A program made the position numbers and the translations under genes. A stretch of DNA of 64,000 bases. Origin: Ascarosepion bandense (taxonomy: Eukaryota; Mollusca; Cephalopoda; Sepiida; Sepiidae). Shown here piece after piece: positions 57,401-64,000 of the stretch. How positions within the stretch are numbered: the stretch's first letter is position 1; every line of letters starts with the position of its first letter. The stretch is from contig JBBBDQ010000310.1 of the NCBI GenBank assembly GCA_037127315.1, positions 3,622,001-3,686,000 on the forward strand, written 5' to 3'. The notes beneath the pieces were generated by a model. The model was not told the origin of the DNA. It searched no databases and saw only the letters and a list, made by a program, of their open reading frames with translations.

Positions 57401-57647
57401 ACCCCGATTCATGGAAACCGTCAATAAGGAATATGAGATACCAATGGAGGTAGTATACGATACATTTGAAATTAAACCACCCGTGAACGTAGAAGTACTG
57501 ATGGAGGTAACTACTGATTCTCCTGAAAGTGAGGACACAAGGAGAAGTAAGAGAAAAAGAAAGAAAATAAAACACCTATACCCAGATCCCCCCCCAAAAA
57601 AAATATTGAGCAAAATTCCACAAAGAATTTAGCTCGGGGGGCGGGGT
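54495..57647 (+). mobile_element. Ty3/gypsy retrotransposon pol region, 5'-truncated and inactivated
   Basis: In order: aspartic protease (TCLLDTGSDISAVDE, about 54578-54635); reverse transcriptase from about 55040, with GLYRLKHLPFGLKVAPSAFQ and the AYLDDILIES active site at about 55457; RNase H (IIATDASEYGIGAVL, KEALAIIYAVKKF and LQTDHKPL, 55900-56130); integrase HHCC zinc-binding region (HLGHPG..CKSCQ, 56565-56690) and core (HVDYAGP and VNDNGTMF). A chromodomain was not seen. Gag and the 5' LTR are absent; the left end is a junction with LINE-A. Inactivating changes include frameshifts at about 55180-55340 and 55550, a TGA at 56838 and loss of the third catalytic glutamate in the integrase. 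It is a dead copy. Confidence 0.92.
57635..57646 (+). promoter_or_regulatory. Polypurine tract of the gypsy element
   Basis: 'cggggggcgggg' directly before the LTR start (TGTAGAGG). This is the expected position of the primer for plus-strand synthesis, with one C interrupting the G-run. Confidence 0.75.
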
Positions 57648-57890
57648 TGTAGAGGAACATCCTATCTTACCCCGTAATGGATATGGTCTAGTCTATAAAA
57701 GACTCTGACTAGGGGCATACGTGAGCATACATCACTAGACTGATGCATACCTCATAGGCGGAGACATTTTCTACTTGATCGTTATTCCTGTTACTATATG
57801 TTGATTGTTCTTGTACGTCTATTGGTTTATTGTACTGTTGTATAATAAATCTCTTCTAATCTATCTTCAGTGTTAAGTATTATTCTTACG
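57648..57890 (+). mobile_element. 3' LTR of the gypsy element
   Basis: Starts TGTAGAGGAAC after the polypurine tract. It contains a TATA-like box (tctataaaag, about 57692-57701) and AATAAA at 57844-57849. The right edge is uncertain because there is no 5' LTR to compare; it is likely within 57865-57895. It is not the same family as the solo LTRs at 8095 and 39687. Confidence 0.75.
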
Positions 57891-58325
57891 CTATTCTTTT
57901 CCCTGTTATTCCTTCCCGGGATAAAACATGTATATAAAAAGCTCTCAAGGGCACTGTCATCAAATATTATCAAAACATTAATCTATGCCCTGGTTTTTTT
58001 TCCAATCTCACCTTTCCTAATAGAAACAATACTTTTCCAGACCAGCATACATAACAAAAATATAAAAAAAATTAAAGGAAACGGTTAATTTCCATCTCTG
58101 TTTAACATTTCATTTCATTAAACTGCACCAAGAAAAAATTCTCTACAAACATGAACTATTACGTAATTTTATTAAATGTTTAATATTTTCAGTTAATCTT
58201 ATGAATATTTATGAGAATAATAACCCACAATACTTTTTTATAAATACCTTATTTAAAATAAAATCCATTTCAACTCTTTGCCTTGATAAAGTCCGTCATG
58301 GGACTAAACACAAAGGTGAGAAAAA
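57891..58325 (+). mobile_element. Possible Penelope-like 3' end (plus)
   Basis: The final part 'gccttgataaagtccgtcatgggac' in pieces (ccttgataaagtccgtc; atgggactaaacac) resembles the 'tgatgaagtccxxxxxgggacgaaac' tail common at Penelope-like 3' ends. The upstream frame has no certain motif. Tentative. Confidence 0.3.
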
Positions 58326-58369
58326 TATAGTTTTCTTCTTGTCTTTTTTGTTTTCATTATATAACGGAT

Positions 58370-58545
58370 GTACGTTGTGGTGCAGTGGATGTCAGCTCAG
58401 CAGGGGAAATTGGTGAGCCGAGTTCCAATTCCAATCGAACACTCTGCATTCACTTACACACTGGTACCCTTGGGAAAGGTATTAATTCGTCCTTTCCCTC
58501 CAGTTATGGGTTAAATAACTGAGGTCTACTGTTCCTGCGATCTAT
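58370..58545 (+). repeat. SINE family 1 (plus)
   Basis: 'cgttgtggtgcagtgg', 'gagccgagttccaattcc' (a well-preserved B box), 'acccttgggaaaggtatt' and 'ctccagttatgggttaaat' follow the family order. 3'-truncated. Confidence 0.8.
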
Positions 58546-59499
58546 GGCAAACTTCTGCACCGATTGTTTGTTATCAGCAGTTCCAAAAAGTGTGGATGGT
58601 GCTACACAAGCCTTCACCACTCAAAACAATTCTTTGTGTGACAGTCTGATTTAAACACTCATATGTCAAAATCGTCAGAAGAGTCAATAATATATATATA
58701 TATATGCAGGCACTGTTGTATAAACAAAGGAAGAAATTTTTAATTTCAGATCAGGTTATTGCTATTTACGAATTATAGATATTAACTATTGGTCTAATTT
58801 CTTTATTAATTGTTTTTAAACATTTTGGTTGGTCTAGTGATCTCATTTTAATGCAGTTATTCAAATTTAGCACATGATAAAGCATTCAGCTGGAAAAACT
58901 AGAGAATAAATCAGAAATATTAAAAAAATATCACACAAAAATAAAAATTTGCTTTATGTAAATACTAGCAAAAAAATATAGAGAATGGTATATAAAGATT
59001 TTTATTTGAGTGAGACAAGTTCATATTTTTGGATAGATATTAAATCGTGTTAAATTGCATTTTGTTTAGCAAAAAATTAATAAATAATTTAACTGTCAAT
59101 AATAAGTCTAATTCTTTCTGTGATTCTACTTAGCCTGTGTGTGTTTGTGTTGCAATGAAAAACATTTGAATGAAAGATGATAAATTCTTGGAATAATAGA
59201 AATTTTTTATCAACTTATGATCTGATGAGATGCCACAAAACTAGTTTATTCCCACTCATTTATTCCTAAAATAACTCCTACAAGAATGTGATTCGTTTAT
59301 GACTAATAGTGTTTTCTACTTGAACAAAAAGTAAAAAAAAAAATGTAAAACGTGATTATTTGAATTAAAACCAATTTAATAAAAATCATTGCTTTCAGAA
59401 TACAGTGAAGGTGAAAACCTCTGTCTAGCATTGAATAAGTTTTTATAATTTTTTTACCTATGGCTATTAAATAAAATAACTATAGCATATATTTGTGCC
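58546..59499. other. AT-rich stretch
   Basis: No gene. Short (TA)n at 58689-58706. No other repeat assigned. Confidence 0.4.
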
Positions 59500-59757
59500 T
59501 TTTGGTGCAGTGGATATCATCTTGGAATGAGAAATCAAAGAGCCCAGTTTGAAGTCCCATAGAATTTGTTGCATTCATTTACACACAAATGCTCTCAGAA
59601 AAGGTATTAATCTGCCATTTCTCCCTCCAGTTATGGGTTCTATAGCCTTGGTTGGCAACCTACTGCAGGAAAATTTTCTGCCCAATCAGTCATGTCTCAA
59701 AAGAAACTTGATCACCCAAGTGTGTATCATGTATGGTACTTAACTGACTGATATATT
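59500..59757 (+). repeat. SINE family 1 (plus)
   Basis: 'ttggtgcagtggatatc', 'agcccagtttgaagtcc', 'ctccagttatgggttctat', 'ggttggcaacctactgc' and 'aatcagtcatgtctc' follow the family order to the tail end. Confidence 0.8.
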
Positions 59758-60058
59758 TGGCTCTCTTAAATCTGAAATACATAATGTGATAGTACTCTTA
59801 TTAGAATTAATACAGTAACCATTTTATTTTGAAGTACAAATTTAATCTTTATCTTAAATTTAGCAAGTTTATATATCAGAATAAAGCAAATTAGAAAGAA
59901 AAATAGGCATTCAAATAATTACTTAATAATGTATATGGGATGAAAAGGAATGATGTTTTATCAGGAACATTTGAGCATTTAACTAAAATTTTTAGACAAA
60001 AGTAAGAGTTTATTTAAGATGCTAAGTTAGTGATGCTAATAAGCACCAAGTTGAAAAT

Positions 60059-60117
<59 letters not shown>

Positions 60118-60268
60118 CCATTTGTAAGCGAGTTAAAATGGAAAATATTCAAAAGTTCTGTAATATAATTGTATTGAACACTTTTTAATACAAAAGTTCA
60201 CTGGTCTAATTTTATTATGACCAAAAACTAAGTAATTAAACAAAATATATGTAAAATAATGGCTGGCC
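59758..60268. other. AT-rich stretch with (AC)n(AT)n microsatellite
   Basis: No gene. The compound tract lies at 60060-60115. Confidence 0.5.
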
Positions 60269-61190
60269 ACTTTTTTTTTTCTTTTTATCGTATACCCCAA
60301 GCAAGGCAGTAATGCCACTGATGTGAAGGGGGCTACATAAGAGTAAAAAGATTAGATAGAAGAGAGTGAAGAGAAAGGCAAACCAGTAACAAAGGAGCAA
60401 AAGAAGGATGGGAATACAGGTGTGATGACAGTTGCAAAGGTGGAGAGAAAGGAAAGGATATACAGGGTGGTGAAGAAAGAACTAAAGTCAAGTGGTTAAG
60501 AGATGAGTATTGACATTGCATTTAAATTCCTGGAGGTTGTAGCCGTCAGGAAAGCAAGAATATGGAAGTGAGTTCCACAGGCTGGAAGTGCAAGAGAAGA
60601 AGCTTCAGGAGTAGAATTGTCATCTGCATTTGGTTGATTTAACTGTGAATGGATGAGACCCAGTTGCCAGTCTGGTTGCACAAGTAAACACCTGTTGCAG
60701 AGGCACCAGTGATTTAAGTTCGTTGGAGCAGAAGCCATGAAAGTAATTATAGAATAGACAAAGGGAAGCCACATCCTGTCGGTGGGGAAGTGGCTGGAGT
60801 TGAGCTGCCAAGTCGGTACCTATCACATTACTGATTCTCCTTTGCAGCCTGTCAAGAACACTGAGATGAACAGCAGGGGCACCTGACCATATATGGCAGC
60901 AGTACTCCATGCACGGACGAATGGTTGATTTGTATATATGCAGGATGGATTCAGGCAGGAAAAACATCCTGGCCTAACACAGTGACCCAACCTTTCTAGC
61001 AGTGGATTTAGCTATTGACTCAATATAGTGGTTCCACTTGAGCTTGGAAGTGAGGGTAAGGCCGAGGAGGCGCAGCATATTGCTCTCAGCGAGACTTGCT
61101 TGGTCCATGCTTATGGGAGGCAGGAGAGGTTACCTGTGATGATTGACAGACAGCATCTTGGTCTTAGACACATTGAAATTTATTTGAAGA
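60269..61190 (-). mobile_element. LINE-A 3' end (minus), best-preserved copy
   Basis: On the minus strand, from the right, decayed coding sequence precedes an open frame at 60620-60967 reading ILHIYKSTIRPCMEYCCHIW, SGAPAVHLSVLDRLQRRISN and SHPFTVKSTKCR. The next frame (60496-60774) continues to the C-terminus. These are the last domain and tail of a Jockey/L2-group reverse transcriptase. The left end is the shared 3' tail (ccccaagcaaggcagtaatg as complement) with a T-run at 60272-60280. It is 5'-truncated at about 61190, where a SINE tail begins. Confidence 0.88.
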
Positions 61191-61194
61191 TACC

Positions 61195-61652
61195 TGTCCA
61201 CTGGTGAGGCTAGCTGATTCCCATTGTCCCATTGTATATGCTTGGTCAGGCACACTTGTGTTTGTTCAGCATCCACAGAACCTATTTGTAGTTTATTCTG
61301 CAGTTAAGCTGAGTGTACCTTATTAACAGAGAGAGCCGGTTACCTAGCGTGAACAATAGTCTGAAAAAGGCCAGGACTCTCAAACCCTCATTCACGAGGA
61401 CTTGTGACTTTAAGGTAGCACAACTCTCAATGGCTTCTCAAAGGAACACATCTACCTAATTTTAATCACAAGGCTTGGGTCAAAACGTGGTATGGTTTCC
61501 AGGCCCTTTTCAAAAGTGCTGCACACTGGGATCACCTCTTCCAGACTAATAACATCAAGAAGTTATCTTCCTGACAAATACAACATGGTGGGATCGAACC
61601 AGGGCTTCATGGCCAGAAAGCGAACATTCTAACCACTCAGCTACACGCCCCC
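61195..61652 (-). repeat. SINE family 3 with tRNA-like head (minus)
   Basis: On the minus strand, 61652-61587 reads as a tRNA-like head: 'gtagctgagtggttaga' (box A) and 'tggttcgatcccacc' (box B). The body with 'cactgggatcacctc' and 'ggcttgggtcaaaac' (as complement) follows, and the far end matches 14175-14400. The head lacks the paired acceptor stem of a working tRNA. It is bounded on the right by a (TA)n tract at 61653. Confidence 0.8.
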
Positions 61653-61683
<31 letters not shown>

Positions 61684-61694
61684 CACACACACGC
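61653..61694. repeat. (TA)n(CA)n microsatellite
   Basis: AT dinucleotides then an irregular CA run; it probably grew from the SINE end. Confidence 0.95.
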
Positions 61695-64000
61695 ACACAC
61701 ATAAACTGATAAGATCTACATAGATACATCATTGTTAGTATATTATGACCATCAATTTGTATTTATATGCAGACTGGTTTTGTGTAATAAGAAATATATA
61801 ATTCTTTTGATGTGTATATCTTTATCTACTTATTTAAATAAGAAAATTATCTGTTATATATATATATATATATATAGCTACAATTGATTTTGCTCCTGTT
61901 TGTCTGATCATTGCAAATAATTCTATTTTGATCAATGTAAGGGTGTGCCTGTAAATTGTAGTTGAACCTATATACACATCATTTGTTGGGGATTAATCAA
62001 ACTGTCTAAAACGTTCTTCATTTACCAAACTTTCTGGATGGAGAGCAGAATCTGGTATTGGCAGATTCTTTCTTTTTTTTTATCTCTCTCTCTCTCTCTC
62101 TGCTGATATCTAACAACAGACATGCTGTCCTTGGGAATCAATGGTGCCAGCTCTGATTGCTCGTTTCACAACTCTCCAGAATTTATTCTCTTTATGCTTG
62201 GAATATGATTTGACATATGGTGTTCATTAGCAGCACTTTTATCTCTCTACTGACGGCAATAACTTTTGAAACCTTCATATCTATTCAAATGTTAATTACC
62301 CAGTCAAGGCTAAGTGTATGCTGCCAGTTCACAAACAAGTCATGTCATTTGGAAAGAATGCTCATTCTCCTAGACCAAAATGCAGAAATGGAATAGAAGT
62401 TAACTTTGCTTTCAAATCTTTAAATAATTCTTCATATAATATGCATAATTCATTCATAAATTGTTGAGACTTGAATAAAGGTTTGAACTTTGACACAAGT
62501 CCATATTAATAGTGCAATCTGGGGAATTTCACATTTTCTTTTTTTAGCTAGCTTCTTGATTTTTATTGCTTTTGAATTGTTTAAATTAATCTTCACCAGT
62601 GTATATGTATGGCTTGCAGTAGATTCCAGATTCTCCCTCTTTCAAGTTTCATTTTTAAGTTTATATCTTTCTCCTTTGCTTTCCCAAGGGCAGACCACCA
62701 AACATTTCTTCTACTTCACCAATAGCTAAATTTTTCTTCTGCTTAACAATCAATTCAAGAAGGGTTGCAACTCATTTTAAATATTTGGATCTGCAGTAAA
62801 ATAGTCTCAAGAAAGACTTTGAAATTAAAAAGCACTGAAAAGCACTGGTTACTTTTTGTTGTTTTAATAGTCGAAATAGTATATGCATTGCTTCATTATA
62901 TGACAGGTTTATGTGATATATATCGAAAGATCAAGTCTTTGCTCAAACTTTGCTCTGAATTTTTTAAACTTTTAAAGATCAAGAATATTAGCTGAAAATA
63001 TGATACAAAGCAGTAAAGAAGTCAAGAGTAAAAACAAATCTCAAAAGTTAGCAGTTCATTTTAAATCCTCAGATTAAGACTATTATTGTAATCATTGTAC
63101 AGTGGCAATTTTATTATTTGTTATGCACTCTCTGTATTATGATGACAATTCTAGGTTATTCAATGCAGGATTACTGGCATCATGGCTTACAAGATTATCT
63201 ATATATTTTGTATTATCATGTAAAGTCAATAAATGAAGTTTGCTGGAAAACTACAAAGGGTATGATATGAGAAATTAACTCTTATTCTACTACATACAGT
63301 GAAGATTTAATTTGTTTCCTTTTTTTTTAATATAATAAAGGTTTCATTAGAAAAGTAACTTACTGCAGGATATTACTGATTGTTTTACAAGTTAGTCATG
63401 AAATATATATAGCTATATATTAATATATATAGTTAAGAACAAAACACTTTGAAAGGTTTGCAAGACAAGCATTCAAAATGTCAAAAAAATTACTTTAGTA
63501 CAGCTATTGTTTGTTTTATAAGAATGAAAAGTTTAATTTATCCATGTTACCTAAATAGTTGATATTTGTTGGATGGAGCCAAACTTTAATGGGTTGTTAG
63601 CCATTGCATTATGATGGAAAATAAACAATCTACAACACTGTATTTATTCTGTTTCTATTTACTATTATTGGTAACCTAAGAAGTTTATTTTTGTTAAATG
63701 ACACCAGGAACATTTATTTCTAACTGATTTCATTTGAAACTGGCTTTTGGTTGTCAGATGTCATTTTAGTGCATTTTCTTCTTTTCAAAATTAGAATATT
63801 TTCATTTATTGATTCTAACATTGAAAATTGAGGAAAACAAGCAACATTTTCACTGTATTATGGTTTGTTTGTTTAATTGTAAAAATTGAACTCAAAAATC
63901 ATTTGTGCATTTTATGAAGTTTCTGTGAATGTTTTCAAAAATAGTCTGCAATATCTAATGCTTCATGTTTGCTTAGCCTATTTTGATCAAATAAAGATAT
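61695..64000. other. AT-rich stretch to the window end
   Basis: Short (TA)n at 61855-61877 and (CT)n at 62084-62102. The frames at 62490-62729 and 62765-62995 have no recognisable domain and no splice context. No further alpha-catulin exon was found. Confidence 0.45.

Noticed and set aside
61587..61652. Functional tRNA gene on the minus strand
   Set aside because: A and B boxes are good, but the acceptor arms do not pair and the sequence continues into a SINE body.
62490..62995. Two plus-strand frames of 79 and 76 codons as host exons
   Set aside because: Hydrophobic or lysine-rich translations with no recognisable domain, no clear splice sites and background composition.
1..64000. CRISPR arrays, operons, Shine-Dalgarno sites or prophage
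   Set aside because: Spliced exons, SINEs, LINEs and microsatellites show eukaryotic nuclear DNA. No array of equal repeats and spacers was seen; the tandem arrays found are a minisatellite and a 99-bp triplication.

Overview
This window looks like animal nuclear DNA. It is strongly AT-rich and has almost no long open frames. It contains spliced exons with GT/AG boundaries, long introns, many (TA)n and (GT)n microsatellites, and dense old transposons. The mix of RTE-type and Jockey/L2-type LINEs, tRNA-derived SINEs, Penelope-like elements, mariner/Tc1 relics and a Ty3/gypsy retrotransposon fits a lophotrochozoan invertebrate. A cephalopod is my best guess, but this is inference from repeat content and intron size, not from a marker gene.

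The only host gene I can support is one on the plus strand, an alpha-catulin (CTNNAL1) orthologue of the vinculin/alpha-catenin superfamily. Two internal coding exons are visible, at 30010-30185 and 52843-52962, each with clean splice sites. They join in phase 0 across a 22.66 kb intron. Sequence left of 30010 and right of 52962 is probably further intron of the same gene, because neither exon is terminal and I found no other convincing exon.

Region by region. 1-8 kb: a SINE, an RTE 3' fragment, a perfect palindrome and otherwise quiet AT-rich DNA. 8-10.7 kb: a solo LTR with a 5-bp target duplication, then RTE and Jockey/L2-like LINE relics. 12.5-13.6 kb: an RTE LINE on the minus strand. 14-22 kb: LINE 3' ends, two SINE families and a Tc1 relic. 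25-27 kb: RTE scraps and a SINE. 30-35 kb: the first exon, a Penelope-like relic between oppositely oriented SINEs, and a mariner C-terminal fragment. 35.7-36.4 kb: a 5S rRNA-derived sequence joined to a SINE. 37-42.5 kb: the most layered stretch, with an RTE endonuclease fragment carrying a 99-bp triplication, an internally deleted DNA transposon with about 31-bp inverted repeats, a mariner interrupted by a solo LTR, a second Tc1/mariner relic and a Penelope-like element. 45 kb: a pyrimidine-only minisatellite. 49-52 kb: a minus-strand LINE split by a SINE with 12-bp duplications, then a mariner with both inverted repeats. 54-58 kb: a 5'-truncated gypsy pol plus 3' LTR. 60-62 kb: a minus-strand LINE 3' end next to a tRNA-derived SINE.

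I found no CRISPR array, operon, bacterial gene or clearly new multi-gene system. The noteworthy material is the nested insertion history, the solo-LTR family, the 5S-SINE junction, the LINE/SINE shared 3' tails and several perfect palindromes.
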